Shown here: positions 15,833-24,205 of the stretch, in pieces
Layout of the letters: each line of letters opens with the position of its first letter
How positions within the stretch are numbered: the first letter of the stretch is position 1
Origin: Aeromonas rivuli
Lineage (GTDB): Bacteria > Pseudomonadota > Gammaproteobacteria > Enterobacterales > Aeromonadaceae
Direction: 5' to 3'
Assembly (NCBI RefSeq): GCF_000820045.1
Contig: NZ_CDBJ01000067.1
Span: forward strand, 1-35,250
Length of the DNA stretch: 35,250 nt
Made by a program: the position numbers and the translations under genes
Notes under the pieces: model-generated
Databases searched by the model: none
Told to the model about the DNA's origin: nothing
The model's input: the letters and a program-made list of their open reading frames with translations, nothing else

Positions 15833-16282
15833 TGGTGTTTCCTCACGGTTCAGTGCAGGGAGTTGATCGAGGTTGGGGTCGTTGGTCAGGGCTGCGCTGG
15901 TGATGCTTCTCACAACACCATTTGCGTCGTAGGTGAAACTCGGGGAGTAGAAGGCGTAATTCTTTGCCGCCAAAGCTCGCTCCCCGTCTTCGTTCCACTC
16001 AACCATGCCCCACACTTCGCCGTCGATATTCTGGAGAGCTTCGATCCAGCCATGGGCCGGAGCGGGCTTTCCCTGCGGGCCCAGGATGTGGGTGGCATGT
16101 TCAACATCGAATGGACGTTTCTTGGTGAACGAGGCCACCACGGCATCCGGGTTGCTGTTGTTCCAGCTTCGCCCATCGTTACCACTGAATACCCCGGGGG
16201 GGATCAGCGGCAGCCAGACCTTCTCATCACGCACTTGCTGGCGTGACAGGTCAAAGCAGAGGGCTAGATAGGTTTTGGGCAT
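15326..16282 (-). CDS. Head maturation protease and scaffold (Mu gpI)
   Basis: A 318-aa protein of the Mu I family. The N-terminal ~145 residues form the protease: 'PFDVEHATHI' offers candidate catalytic histidines (62/65) and 'YAFYSPSFTYD' candidate serines (113/115). The C-terminal part is the helical scaffold. It processes the prohead during assembly. Start ATG follows CGGAGCGAGCA. A 22-bp repeat that also precedes lys lies about 95 bp upstream and is likely part of the late promoter for I. Confidence 0.92.
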   Translation of the reverse strand: MPKTYLALCFDLSRQQVRDEKVWLPLIPPGVFSGNDGRSWNNSNPDAVVASFTKKRPFDVEHATHILGPQGKPAPAHGWIEALQNIDGEVWGMVEWNEDGERALAAKNYAFYSPSFTYDANGVVRSITSAALTNDPNLDQLPALNREETPMPLPVELTQALGLGADADIASALTAINTIKADHQLALNRAATGPDLTKFVPKETYELALNRATTAETKVKQTEEAKLATLVDGAIASGKIAPANKEMFLGMCRAEGGVEQFNAFVASAPVIADASVVKTTTEQAGALSTDELALCRKMGHKPEEFLAAKQAMKAKQGE

Positions 16283-16626
16283 TGCTCGCTCCGGTTACAT
16301 GGCAACCTCCTGCCAGGTGGCGTCGGTTGGATTTGAAACATGTTGTGGGAATGAGCATGACGGCCAAGGGCGTGGCGGTGAGAGTGACGGATTTCGCCTT
16401 ATGCGGCAGGGAATGCGAAGCGTGTGGGGAGCGAGCGAAAAAGAGGTAGTCAGTCAGTGGGGGAAGAGGAACAGCAGACCACAGGTTACCGGATCAATAT
16501 TGGCTGGCAAGTCATGGCAGTGACAAACCAGCCTGAGCGCCACGGCGCAACCATTTATAAACCCCTTTTAAATCGCCGCCTGCTGCATTTGACTGGTTAT
16601 TGCCATGCGCTGATAGCTTGAATTGC
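16283..16626 (-). other. Noncoding 344-bp F-I junction
   Basis: No convincing gene was found on either strand. An open frame running from the F gene into this gap (16763-16512) has no good start of its own and no recognisable content. The interval holds the late-promoter repeat (16377-16398). In Mu gene G occupies this place. Confidence 0.6.
16377..16398 (-). promoter_or_regulatory. Putative late promoter P_I activator site (repeat copy)
   Basis: A 22-bp sequence containing GAGAGTGACGGATTTCGCC (plus-strand reading) is identical to 24206-24227 upstream of lys, in the same orientation. Mu has C-activated promoters upstream of exactly these two genes. No convincing -10 hexamer was picked out. 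Confidence 0.6.
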
Positions 16627-17418
16627 TCACAGCGGCGCTGAGAGCGTCTGGCGCATCTGTTTTTCTTTGGCGGCCAGGTCAGTTTGCAGGGCTTGCTGGC
16701 GACCCTTGCCGGGATTGTAGTTCCACCCTGGATCAATCCCACTCGGGAGCGTCTCGACTTCACCGGTGCGTTTGTTCACCCACTCCCTGGTGCCGTCATC
16801 CTGCGGGGCGAATTGATACCCGGCCTTACCTTCCAGCTTGGCGTATTCAAACTTGCTGATCTGGCGCACACCACAGGCGCAGCCCCAGCCATTTGGTGGC
16901 ATGTGACTTTGCCACCAAGGATGATCCACGGGCAGGGTGATCCCCTGCCAGCTGACATGCAAGGCCCGATGTTCCCTGGATGGCCCAAGCGTATAGGTCA
17001 GATAAGGCATGGCCCGCTTGGTACGCTCGATGCGTTGCCACTGGCCAGCGGCGCGGGCGGTGCGCATGTTGGTGCGGTAAATGGTCTTCAATCGCCCCTC
17101 ACTGCCCAGCTGTACCGGCTTGGTTTCGCCTGTCAGCGGGTCATCCATGGTCTGGATACCCCACCAACCGGACTTGACCAGGAGCGGTTTGATGGCTGCC
17201 TGGAACTGGGCAAAGGTCTGGCCCTGCTCCAGCGCCTGCTCGACCAAGGCCCGCACCTCGACCAGCAAGTCGGCATTGAGCATCTTGGCCACGGTGAAGG
17301 CGTTGCTGTGTTCCTCCTTCCACACGTCACGGTAGTCAAAGCCGGGCTGAATGCCCTTGGCCTTGAACCAGTCCAGCGCAGCTTGAGGCGGAAAGTCCGA
17401 GGCCTTTGGCTCAGGCAT
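16627..17418 (-). CDS. Phage Mu F-like head morphogenesis protein
   Basis: A 263-aa protein dominated by the Mu F / SPP1 gp7 domain: 'IYRTNMRTARAAGQWQRIE', 'HRALHVSWQGITLPVDHPWW' and 'PPNGWGCACGVRQIS' are hallmark motifs, including the conserved CxC. It is a minor head protein needed for head assembly or DNA ejection. Mu F is about 430 aa, so this is a short version lacking the long C-terminal part. Starts at 17439, 17427 and 17418 are possible; 17418 gives an 8-bp overlap with the portal stop and has GGGGG upstream. Confidence 0.88.
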   Translation of the reverse strand: MPEPKASDFPPQAALDWFKAKGIQPGFDYRDVWKEEHSNAFTVAKMLNADLLVEVRALVEQALEQGQTFAQFQAAIKPLLVKSGWWGIQTMDDPLTGETKPVQLGSEGRLKTIYRTNMRTARAAGQWQRIERTKRAMPYLTYTLGPSREHRALHVSWQGITLPVDHPWWQSHMPPNGWGCACGVRQISKFEYAKLEGKAGYQFAPQDDGTREWVNKRTGEVETLPSGIDPGWNYNPGKGRQQALQTDLAAKEKQMRQTLSAPL

Positions 17419-18979
17419 CTTGCGCATCCCCCATGCCACGCATCCTGAACAGATAATCGGCCAGCTGCGGGGTGAACTGCTCGGCGGTCAGTGTGTCTTG
17501 CAGCGCGAGCAACCCGGCGTTGAACTCTTCGAAGGTGGCGCTGTTGTCAGCCAGCTCGATGATCGGGTTCATGAAGTCATCGCCGCCCACCTCGACCCAG
17601 TCGCTCATGGCCTCCTCGGTCAGCTGCTCGATGGCCTGTTCGCTCGGCTGCTGGATGCGGTTGATGGCAAGGCGCTGGGGTTGCTGGCGGTTAAGGGCCA
17701 GCGGCTGCACGGCCTGCACCTGCATGGTGCTCAGCGGTTGCAGGGTGGCTTCATCCGGCTTGGGTGCCCCGAGCCCGAACTTGTCTTGCATCGCGCTTTC
17801 GCTGACGCGCAGGCCACGGTCAACCAGCGGCATCAGGCTATCGACCAGCAGCTTGAGATCTTCCGGCTCAGGTACTCGGATACAGACGCGGGGATAGGCC
17901 TTCTGCACACCCCAGTTCAGCACGATGAACGGCTTGACCAGGTACTCGTTGATGGTGGCTTCGAGCTGGCGGGCATCCCACTTGGCGATATCGAGGCGCA
18001 CTTCGTTATGCACGGTGGCCTGGGCGCGACTGCTGCCATCGTCGGTGGTCATAGTCTGGCCGAGCACCGCCTTGCTGGTCTGTTCGTCAGCCCAGCGGGC
18101 CATGTTCTCGAACAGGGTATCGCCGCCGTTGCCTTTAGCCGTCTCGACCAGCTCGACCATCATGCTGTCGGGGATGATGGCCCCGGAGTCACTGGCGATG
18201 GTGGCGATGGCGTTCTTGAGGGTGGCGATCTGCTCGGGAGTGGCGTTCGGCCCGTACTTGCCCACCCGGATCGGGATACCGAACACCTCGGCAAACGCCC
18301 ACCAGTCACGGATAGTGAACGACTTGAGCATATACATGACGGCGCAGAGACGGGTCAGGCCGTTGCGCCAGATGCTGCCTGACTTGGTGCGCGGCAGGTG
18401 GACGATGAACTTGTAGGGATCCAGCGGCTTGCCCTGGGGGGCGTCATCGCTAATCAGCAGGATCTTGCTCAGGGTGTCGGCATCGGGGCGCAGATAACGG
18501 GGGTCTACCCAGCTGTAATCATTCGGCGTCCAGCGGCCGCCGCTGGTGTCCCACAGGATCTGACACACCCCCATCCCCTTGCCAAGGCCATCGAGCAGGT
18601 CAAAGAACAGCTCTGGTATCTGGTCGCTTTCCATCAACTGGCGCACTTCGTCGGCCAGCTTCTTGTCGAAGGCATCATCACTGGCGGCCTCGACACTGGG
18701 CGGCAATGCAGCCACCGCCAGCTTGCGGGTACGCAAGACAGAGGCGTAATGCAGATCCCGCTCTTCGATCTCTTCGGCCAGAGTCATGTAGTCCTGGGGG
18801 TTGTTGCCATCGACCACCGATCGCAACAGGCCAGCGAGGCGCTGGGGGGTGATGGTGCTGGCCACCGAGTTGGGGCGCGGGTTGCGCACGCTGGTGATAT
18901 GGGCATTGGCGATATTCTCGCTCAGCACCTTCTTGTCTGGCTTGATGGGGTTGCCCCGTGAATCGAGAATGGTGCTCAC
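17411..18979 (-). CDS. Portal protein (Mu gp29, DUF935)
   Basis: A 522-aa portal of the DUF935 family. Characteristic segments: 'LRSVVDGNNPQDYMTLAEEIEERD' (in part), 'KLAVAALPPSVEAA', 'FIVHLPRTKSGSIWRNGLTRL' (in part), 'WWAFAEVFGIPIRVGKYG' and 'VLGQTMTTDDGSSRAQATVH' (in part). Twelve copies should form the DNA channel at the head vertex. The ATG overlaps the terminase stop (ATGA). The order terminase-portal-F matches Mu. Confidence 0.95.
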   Translation of the reverse strand: MSTILDSRGNPIKPDKKVLSENIANAHITSVRNPRPNSVASTITPQRLAGLLRSVVDGNNPQDYMTLAEEIEERDLHYASVLRTRKLAVAALPPSVEAASDDAFDKKLADEVRQLMESDQIPELFFDLLDGLGKGMGVCQILWDTSGGRWTPNDYSWVDPRYLRPDADTLSKILLISDDAPQGKPLDPYKFIVHLPRTKSGSIWRNGLTRLCAVMYMLKSFTIRDWWAFAEVFGIPIRVGKYGPNATPEQIATLKNAIATIASDSGAIIPDSMMVELVETAKGNGGDTLFENMARWADEQTSKAVLGQTMTTDDGSSRAQATVHNEVRLDIAKWDARQLEATINEYLVKPFIVLNWGVQKAYPRVCIRVPEPEDLKLLVDSLMPLVDRGLRVSESAMQDKFGLGAPKPDEATLQPLSTMQVQAVQPLALNRQQPQRLAINRIQQPSEQAIEQLTEEAMSDWVEVGGDDFMNPIIELADNSATFEEFNAGLLALQDTLTAEQFTPQLADYLFRMRGMGDAQDA

Positions 18980-20565
18980 AGTAGTCCGCCTCCGTTACGC
19001 AGGCCACGGGTCAGGTTCATCTGCCGTTGTCCGTCGTTGTCTTTTTGTGGCGCACCGACTTTGGCGATGCGGTGCAATTCATAGATTTGGTTCTCGGCCC
19101 GGCTGGCCAGATAGGCCAGGAAGATGGCCACCGCGCTATCGCCGTGACGCTTGTTGCCATCACTGCCCTGGGTGCGGCTGTCGTCAATGCCGGGGGTACC
19201 CCGGTAGATCTGGATTTGCCCCAAGTCGGTGATGATGTCTTCGTGCCTGGGCAGCTCCAGCTCGTCATCTTCAAAGGTCGATTTGAAGCGCGGCATGTTT
19301 TCGCGATAGAAGCCGACCGACAGCATCACCTTCACCACCTCTTGGCCGTAGCGATAGGCCGCCTCTTCCGCGATATAGCTACCGTTACCGTTGGCATCCA
19401 GCCAGATACCATCGCGGCGCGGCAGGCGATCGCAGATGAAATAGAGCGCCTGCTCCTGCTGCTTGAACGGCACGTTCTTGAGCTCGACCAGGAAGGGCAC
19501 CCGGCGGCGGGTGGTGGGCAGCACCTCAATAGGGGCGAATACCGTCAGGTCACCCGAGCGGGCGAAGTCTTCGCCCAGGGCGTGGCGGTTGGTGCGATCT
19601 AGCTTCATCAGCTCGGGGAAGACTTCGGCCTCCAGCCACTCCTGCATCTCGGCGTTACGCTCCGATTCGCTGGCCGCGTTGAAGGCGGCCGAGCCGGTGA
19701 AGCGCAGCACGGGGCCATCACCACAGGCGGCCCGTTCACGCAGGCCACGGCTGATATAGGCACCGCCGCCGCTCTTGGGCTCGCAGTAGTATTCCTCCCG
19801 GGCGTCTTCTTCGGTGGCGGTGTCTTTGAGCAGGTTGCGCAACCACTCGTCTTGCTGTTGCTGGCTCCACTCCTTCTTGGTGACTTGGCAGATCCGGCGA
19901 TAGAGACCCTCGTTGATGGCCGTCTCGATGTCGATGCGGTGCACGCTGTAACGCTTCTTGCCAGCGCGGCTGTCCTGGATCAGGGTGTTGAACTGGTTCT
20001 CGATGCCGTTGTGGGTCGAGATGATGCGCGCCTTGCTGCCCCACATGGTCAGCGCCAGCGCAGCCTTGAGGATGGCGGCCAGCTCCTTGTGGAAGGCCCC
20101 TTCATCGATCACCACGTTGCCCTGCATCCCCCGCAGATTGCTGGGGTTCGAGCTGAGCGCCTTGATCTTGAAGCCGCTGGCGAAGTTGATGACATAGACC
20201 AGGATGTCTTTGTCTTCATCGGCCAACGCCTCTTCGCTGACTTCACCGGCGGCGCAGTTGTAAGCGCGGGCCCACATGGCGCAGGCGTCGATAAACTCGC
20301 GGGCCATGTCTTTGGTGGTGCCGACATAGAAGGTGTCACAGCCGCCCGCCTGTGCCGACATCGAGCCAGTCAGCGCGGCATCGGCTGCCTCTGCCCAGGT
20401 AAGCCCGGTTCGCCGCGACTTCTCGGCAATCTTGAGCGGTGAGGTATCAGCAATCCAGCGCTTCTGATATGGCAGCAGCACCTCATTGGGATTGAACTGG
20501 CCGCCGATGATGGCGGCCGCTGACTGATTGCGCAGGGTGTTCTCTGCTGAGGTTAAGTGGCTCAT
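18976..20565 (-). CDS. Terminase large subunit (Mu gp28)
   Basis: A 529-aa packaging ATPase-nuclease. The Walker A-like motif is KSRRTGLTW (~49-57) and Walker B is VVIDEGAF with D154-E155. 'STHNG' at ~190 fits the coupling motif; the C-terminal nuclease starts near 'GEDFARSGDLTVF', whose aspartates are likely metal ligands. The start is the ATG within a TGATG overlap with gp27. Mu packages by headful from host-flanked DNA, and gp28 drives this. Confidence 0.95.
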   Translation of the reverse strand: MSHLTSAENTLRNQSAAAIIGGQFNPNEVLLPYQKRWIADTSPLKIAEKSRRTGLTWAEAADAALTGSMSAQAGGCDTFYVGTTKDMAREFIDACAMWARAYNCAAGEVSEEALADEDKDILVYVINFASGFKIKALSSNPSNLRGMQGNVVIDEGAFHKELAAILKAALALTMWGSKARIISTHNGIENQFNTLIQDSRAGKKRYSVHRIDIETAINEGLYRRICQVTKKEWSQQQQDEWLRNLLKDTATEEDAREEYYCEPKSGGGAYISRGLRERAACGDGPVLRFTGSAAFNAASESERNAEMQEWLEAEVFPELMKLDRTNRHALGEDFARSGDLTVFAPIEVLPTTRRRVPFLVELKNVPFKQQEQALYFICDRLPRRDGIWLDANGNGSYIAEEAAYRYGQEVVKVMLSVGFYRENMPRFKSTFEDDELELPRHEDIITDLGQIQIYRGTPGIDDSRTQGSDGNKRHGDSAVAIFLAYLASRAENQIYELHRIAKVGAPQKDNDGQRQMNLTRGLRNGGGLL

Positions 20566-21146
20566 CACGCAATCCCCAATATCTGATTTTTGATGTCCGC
20601 AGCCGTCTCGGCTGAGAGCCCTGCCGACTTCACAATCTTCTCGGTCTTGGCGGCCACCTCGGCGGCGAACGCAGCGCGGATCTCTTTCTCCACCTTGTGG
20701 CTGGTCATGGCGGCCTGCTCCACCCGCTGGATCACCAGGGCGAGTTGGCCCAGTGATTTGGGGTCAACCATCTTGCCCTCTTCCCCGTCGCTGGCATCCA
20801 TCATTTTCATGGACGTTTCAAAGGCCATGGTGCGCACGAACTCCTGGAGCATCTTGCCGACCTCGGAAGTGGGGGCTTGACCAAGCTTGGTGGTCCATAC
20901 CTCGGCCACTTCACGGGCCTGCTGCATACGGCTGCCTGCCACCTCCATCCGCTTGGCGAAGCGATTGAGGCCGGTGCGGCTGATCTGCTCTTCTGGCGGC
21001 AAGCCAGATTCCAGGATGAGCTGGTTCACCTCTTCCAGGATGTCTTTCTGAGACATAGAGCCAGAGCGCAGCATGGCCGCCAATTGGCTGCGGATGTCGT
21101 CAGGCAGTTGCTGGATCTTGCTCTTGGTGTTCTTGGTCTTGGTCAT
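20565..21146 (-). CDS. Terminase small subunit candidate (Mu gp27, DUF3486)
   Basis: A 193-aa DUF3486 protein next to the large terminase. 'LPDDIRSQLAAMLRSGSMSQ' and 'SRTGLNRFAKRMEVAGSRM' resemble the helix-turn-helix and linker of the family; the rest is helical. It probably recognises the pac end. The true start is the ATG at 21146, overlapping the DUF6527 stop (TGATG); the frame's nine upstream residues belong to antisense of the neighbour. Confidence 0.9.
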   Translation of the reverse strand: MTKTKNTKSKIQQLPDDIRSQLAAMLRSGSMSQKDILEEVNQLILESGLPPEEQISRTGLNRFAKRMEVAGSRMQQAREVAEVWTTKLGQAPTSEVGKMLQEFVRTMAFETSMKMMDASDGEEGKMVDPKSLGQLALVIQRVEQAAMTSHKVEKEIRAAFAAEVAAKTEKIVKSAGLSAETAADIKNQILGIA

Positions 21147-21529
21147 CACCACGCCTCCAAACTTTCGGCCCATGGAGCGAGATCGACAGTCTGTCCAGCC
21201 AGCTCATGGGTGCAATCGCCCAGGTATTGGATGCGTCCGTCGGTGACGAATGAGTGACAAACCTTGGACACCTTGGTCTGCACTATCTCACCGTTGTAGA
21301 TTTTATCGGCCATCTCCAGATCGGCGCAGGGCGGCTCCCACTGGTCCCATTGAACGAGAACAGACGGAGTGAAGGTTGGGCGCTCGTAATTGCCGTTAAA
21401 ACTCCATCTCGGTCTGGGGCCAACGCCAACGTTGATGATGTGAGGCGCGTTGCACCCTTTGCAGAAGAATGCCAGCGTGCCTTCGCTGGCCGATGCCAAT
21501 ACTGGAGAGAGGGTTATAAATTCACTCAT
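21146..21529 (-). CDS. DUF6527-like protein
   Basis: A 127-aa protein with the pattern 'FFCKGCNAPHIINV', 'WSFNGNYERPTFTPSVL' and 'CHSFVTDGRIQYLGDCTHEL' that I associate with the DUF6527 phage family. Four conserved Cys/His positions (C23, C26, and the C-H pairs in the later motifs) suggest a metal site. Function unknown. It is inserted between the small membrane genes and gp27 within the late operon. Confidence 0.7.
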   Translation of the reverse strand: MSEFITLSPVLASASEGTLAFFCKGCNAPHIINVGVGPRPRWSFNGNYERPTFTPSVLVQWDQWEPPCADLEMADKIYNGEIVQTKVSKVCHSFVTDGRIQYLGDCTHELAGQTVDLAPWAESLEAW

Positions 21530-21536
21530 GCTTCTG

Positions 21537-21668
21537 CTACCTCAACAGCTTGTCAACGAGCGGGGCCGTGCAGCCCCAGAGCGCATAGACGGGATCGCCG
21601 ACGATGGGCAGGGCCAGCAGGTAGCCCACGGCCATCATGCAGGCGATATCCAGCAGGCGGGCTTTCAT
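21537..21668 (-). CDS. Small membrane protein, 43 aa
   Basis: The open frame runs further upstream, but the ATG at 21668 overlaps the preceding stop (ATGA) and is the credible start. The product MKARLLDIACMMAVGYLLAL continues with one hydrophobic segment and a Cys near residue 34. It lies in the lysis-terminase interval, so a lysis accessory role is possible; no family recognised. Confidence 0.55.
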   Translation of the reverse strand: MKARLLDIACMMAVGYLLALPIVGDPVYALWGCTAPLVDKLLR

Positions 21669-21928
21669 GCGTGACCCAACCGGCGTGCGCGGCGGGTGGC
21701 CCGCCTGGCCTTGGCCTGACGCTGCGCCTGCTTGACGGAAGGCAAACCGCCATTGAAGGCGGGGCGGTAACGGCTGGCGCGTTTTATTTTCCGAACGTGA
21801 AGTTCGATAGCCTCGTCCAGTGAGGCGGGGCCTCGCCAATTGCGGATCATCAGCGGGCTAAACCCGCCAAGCCCTCCCAGCACAAGGGCAACCAGGGCGC
21901 TTTTCATCTTCATCATCAGATCCCTCAT
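21665..21928 (-). CDS. Hypothetical membrane-anchored basic protein
   Basis: An 87-aa protein with one N-terminal hydrophobic segment (ALVALVLGGLGGFSPLMI) and a strongly basic C-terminus (RQAKARRATRRARR). The ATG at 21928, in a short overlap with the upstream gene, is preferred over GTG at 21934. The pairing with the 43-aa membrane gene by ATGA overlap resembles spanin-like two-gene arrangements, but no lipobox is visible, so this is only a possibility. Confidence 0.55.
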   Translation of the reverse strand: MRDLMMKMKSALVALVLGGLGGFSPLMIRNWRGPASLDEAIELHVRKIKRASRYRPAFNGGLPSVKQAQRQAKARRATRRARRLGHA

Positions 21929-21930
21929 GG

Positions 21931-22227
21931 TCACACCGGACGCGGTTTTTTGACGCCATCGACCACGGCCTGGCCAGTGGCCACGTCGTCACCCCGGCCA
22001 GTCAGCTTGGCCACCAGGGTCTTGCCCACCTCTTCCACCGTCAGCAGGCCTTGCTCCTCCAGCCAGCGGAGGTGGTTGCGCACTACATCGCGGCTACAGC
22101 TATGGCCATAGGTTTCCAGGCACGAATCCAGGATCGATTCGTTGGCCGAGTAGCCAGCCATTTCCCGCAAGCTGCGCAGGATCAGCAGGCGCTGATCCGA
22201 CACTACAAACTCTCTCATCGACGTCAT
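21931..22227 (-). CDS. Winged-helix protein (Mu gp26 / VpaChn25_0724 type)
   Basis: A 98-aa protein with a winged-helix pattern: helix 'DQRLLILRSLREM', then 'SRDVVRNHLRWLEEQGLL' as the recognition helix and a β-wing 'TVEEVGKTLVAKLT'. Similar small proteins occur just upstream of the terminase in Mu-like phages. A DNA-binding role is likely; target unknown. GGGGG lies five bases before the ATG. Confidence 0.75.
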   Translation of the reverse strand: MTSMREFVVSDQRLLILRSLREMAGYSANESILDSCLETYGHSCSRDVVRNHLRWLEEQGLLTVEEVGKTLVAKLTGRGDDVATGQAVVDGVKKPRPV

Positions 22228-22238
22228 ATAACCCCCGT

Positions 22239-22562
22239 TTATTTCTCGTTTAAACGCTGTTCGAGCAGCAAGTTAATCTGGTGATTGGTGGGCTTGAGCT
22301 GGGCGGTGAGTGCCTTGATGTCCCCCCGTAATCCTTCGAGCTGGATGCCCAGCTCATAGAACTGCTCCTGGGTCGGCAGGTTGTCGACGCGACTTTCGAG
22401 GCTGGTAACGCGGGTGGTCAGCTCGTCCATGGCGGTGCTCACTTCTTTCAGTTCTTCGCGGCGGGCAAAGGTCTTGCTCAGCCACAACATGACGACGGTG
22501 GCCAGTAATGCCACCACTGTGGTGATGACGCCCCACCACTTCGCTATCCAGTCAAACTCCAT
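22239..22562 (-). CDS. DUF2730 family membrane protein (Mu gp25-like)
   Basis: A 107-aa protein with one N-terminal transmembrane helix (WWGVITTVVALLATVVMLWL) followed by a heptad-repeat coiled coil ('EELKEVSTAMDELTTRVTSLE'). This matches DUF2730, found in the Mu lysis-terminase interval, sometimes proposed as spanin-like. The ATG at 22562 overlaps the zinc-finger gene by 11 bp. Confidence 0.75.
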   Translation of the reverse strand: MEFDWIAKWWGVITTVVALLATVVMLWLSKTFARREELKEVSTAMDELTTRVTSLESRVDNLPTQEQFYELGIQLEGLRGDIKALTAQLKPTNHQINLLLEQRLNEK

Positions 22563-22791
22563 GGTGCCTCCCTGCGGTCTCTTGCCAGCTTTGGCAGGGG
22601 ACGCAACGCACGGCGTCTGGTGCGGCCTCCAGCCGGTCGCGGGCGATCTGTTCACCACAGCTCAGGCAGAAGCGGTTGCCAACGGCGTCCTGGTCTGGGG
22701 TTTCGGTAACGCGCCGGGCGAGCTGGTTGGCCAGGTCGCGCTCGCGGGTCTCTTGCTCGTTTTTCTGGGCACGGTCAAACAGGTCGGTCAT
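22552..22791 (-). CDS. DksA/TraR-type zinc-finger protein
   Basis: A 79-aa protein: an acidic N-terminal helix, then 'FCLSCGEQIARDRLEAAP' and 'RCVPCQ', the four-cysteine zinc finger of the DksA/TraR family. Short phage and plasmid versions bind the RNA polymerase secondary channel and mimic DksA plus ppGpp, so this may adjust host transcription during late expression. TGATG overlap with the holin gene. Confidence 0.85.
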   Translation of the reverse strand: MTDLFDRAQKNEQETRERDLANQLARRVTETPDQDAVGNRFCLSCGEQIARDRLEAAPDAVRCVPCQSWQETAGRHHGV

Positions 22792-23396
22792 CAGCGCCTC
22801 GTCAGCAGTTTGGAAACGGTGCCTGCCACGGCGGATTGCACCTTCTGGCCAGACGATTTGGGGTGTGGGGCAAAGCCGTCCAGGGTGCGCAGGCCGAGAT
22901 AGGCCCAGGCGGGGGTGCTCAGCATGGCGGCCATACTCCAGTCTGCACCGTCGCCATAGCCCGCGACCTTGAGGCCTTCGAAGGCGAGCACGTAGAGGGC
23001 GGTGGCATACCAGGATTGACGGGCCAGCAGGGGGCGGGTGTTGCGCACATAGGTGTCGGTGGCGTTATCGCCCTCGCGCACTGTCTCTTGGGTTTCATGG
23101 TGCTCTGCCTGCTTGTCTTGCAGGGCCAGCTCTTGGCGGCGGGTCTGCTCTTTCTCAAGCGCAACCCTGATCTTCTCCAGCTCGACCAGGGCGGCGGGAT
23201 CGGTAATGCGGCCCAGCTGCGCGGCCACGGTGGCCGTTTGTTGATCGGCACTCAGGCCAATGCCAGAAACCTGCTCGACGATATCGGCCACCTGGTTGGC
23301 GGTGTCGCTGCCACCAAACATGTTGGCGATGCCACGGATAAGCGCAGGCCCCTGCTGCACAGCAAGGGCCGCAATGGCGGGGATAAGGGGGATCAT
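22791..23396 (-). CDS. Holin-like protein (3TM holin family)
   Basis: A 201-aa protein with an N-terminal hydrophobic helix, a long charged coiled-coil centre ('LEKIRVALEKEQTRRQELAL') and C-terminal membrane segments around 'SWYATALYVLAFEGLKV' and 'STPAWAYLGLRTLDGF', typical of the GTA/3TM holin family. It should form the inner-membrane lesion that releases the lysozyme encoded two genes upstream. ATGA overlap with the 96-aa gene. Confidence 0.75.
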   Translation of the reverse strand: MIPLIPAIAALAVQQGPALIRGIANMFGGSDTANQVADIVEQVSGIGLSADQQTATVAAQLGRITDPAALVELEKIRVALEKEQTRRQELALQDKQAEHHETQETVREGDNATDTYVRNTRPLLARQSWYATALYVLAFEGLKVAGYGDGADWSMAAMLSTPAWAYLGLRTLDGFAPHPKSSGQKVQSAVAGTVSKLLTRR

Positions 23397-23683
23397 GGAT
23401 GAGTCTCCTTGAACAGTTCGCGCAGGCGGGCGATGTGGCCCGCTACCTTGGGCTGGTTTGCACTGATGGCGGCAAGCTGCGGATGGCGTACCTGGTAGAT
23501 GTCTCTGGCCGTCACCGAATGCCAGCCCTTGGCGAACTGACTTTGCATGGTGCCGTCATGGCTATGGAGCGGCACGGCGCGATCCACATCGCTCTCGGCG
23601 ATACCCTGTTCGGCGGCCTCGCGCTCGCGCTTGAGCCGCTGTTCGCGGCCATGCTCGACACTCCATTGCCAGTTGCGGCCCAT
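23393..23683 (-). CDS. Hypothetical 96-aa protein of the lysis cassette
   Basis: The longer open frame reads antisense to lysozyme; the ATG at 23683, one base after the lysozyme stop, is the sensible start. The protein begins MGRNWQWSVEHGREQRLKRE, is hydrophilic and basic, and ends RLRELFKETHP. No membrane helix or signal is seen. It is sandwiched between lysozyme and holin. I do not recognise the family. Confidence 0.65.
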   Translation of the reverse strand: MGRNWQWSVEHGREQRLKREREAAEQGIAESDVDRAVPLHSHDGTMQSQFAKGWHSVTARDIYQVRHPQLAAISANQPKVAGHIARLRELFKETHP

Positions 23684-23684
23684 G

Positions 23685-24152
23685 TCAGACCCCATACTCT
23701 TTGGCCCAGATGCCGCTGCGCATCTGCTCAGCATGGCGCTTGGCCCGCGCGGGGGTCTGCTTGGCCCAGCGGCTGTTGAGCATGCCTGCCGCCGCATCAT
23801 TCCAGCGCTGTTCAATCACCGCTTGCAGGGTGTTTTTGAAAGCGGCCAGCCCTTTGACACCCATCTGGTAGGCCATGGATTGCAGCACCGCCAGCCGGGC
23901 GGGATCGCGCTCACAGACTTGCAGCGCCATGGCCAGCTTGGGATCGCGGCGCATATCCACTTCCAGATTGGAGATCAGGCTGTCGAGCCAGGCTTCGCCA
24001 GCACGAATGGGCAGCGTGAACTGATAGAGCTTGATATCGGCGCCCTGGGGGCCGATGCGAAAGCCGAAGCCGACGGTGGGGTAATTCTCTGTGCAGAGGT
24101 ATGGCTTTGGACGCCAACCCTCTTCGTATTTGATTAATGCGTAAATGGACAT
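23685..24152 (-). CDS. lys: Phage lysozyme (GH24, T4 type)
   Basis: A 155-aa muramidase that cleaves peptidoglycan glycan strands at lysis. The catalytic layout is E11 - 8 residues - C20 - 5 residues - T26 ('KYEEGWRPKPYLCTENYPTVGFG', seen as two halves), the same spacing as T4 lysozyme E11/D20/T26, with cysteine replacing the aspartate as in P1 Lyz. No signal peptide or SAR anchor is evident, so it depends on the holin. The ATG at 24152 follows AGGTG; upstream codons of the frame overlap the terminator and promoter region and are rejected. Confidence 0.92.
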   Translation of the reverse strand: MSIYALIKYEEGWRPKPYLCTENYPTVGFGFRIGPQGADIKLYQFTLPIRAGEAWLDSLISNLEVDMRRDPKLAMALQVCERDPARLAVLQSMAYQMGVKGLAAFKNTLQAVIEQRWNDAAAGMLNSRWAKQTPARAKRHAEQMRSGIWAKEYGV

Positions 24153-24205
24153 AACACACCTGGATGGATGGGGAATTAATCCAGTGTGCTGTGATGAGGG
24201 AATGG

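Noticed and set aside
14399..16246. 615-codon plus-strand open frame opposite the capsid and protease genes
   Set aside because: It is antisense to two well-recognised genes, has no family resemblance, and its composition follows from GC-rich codon structure on the other strand.
16512..16763. Minus-strand 83-codon frame crossing from F into the F-I gap
   Set aside because: Its first half overlaps F out of frame, it lacks a start with ribosome site in the gap, and the remainder matches nothing I know.
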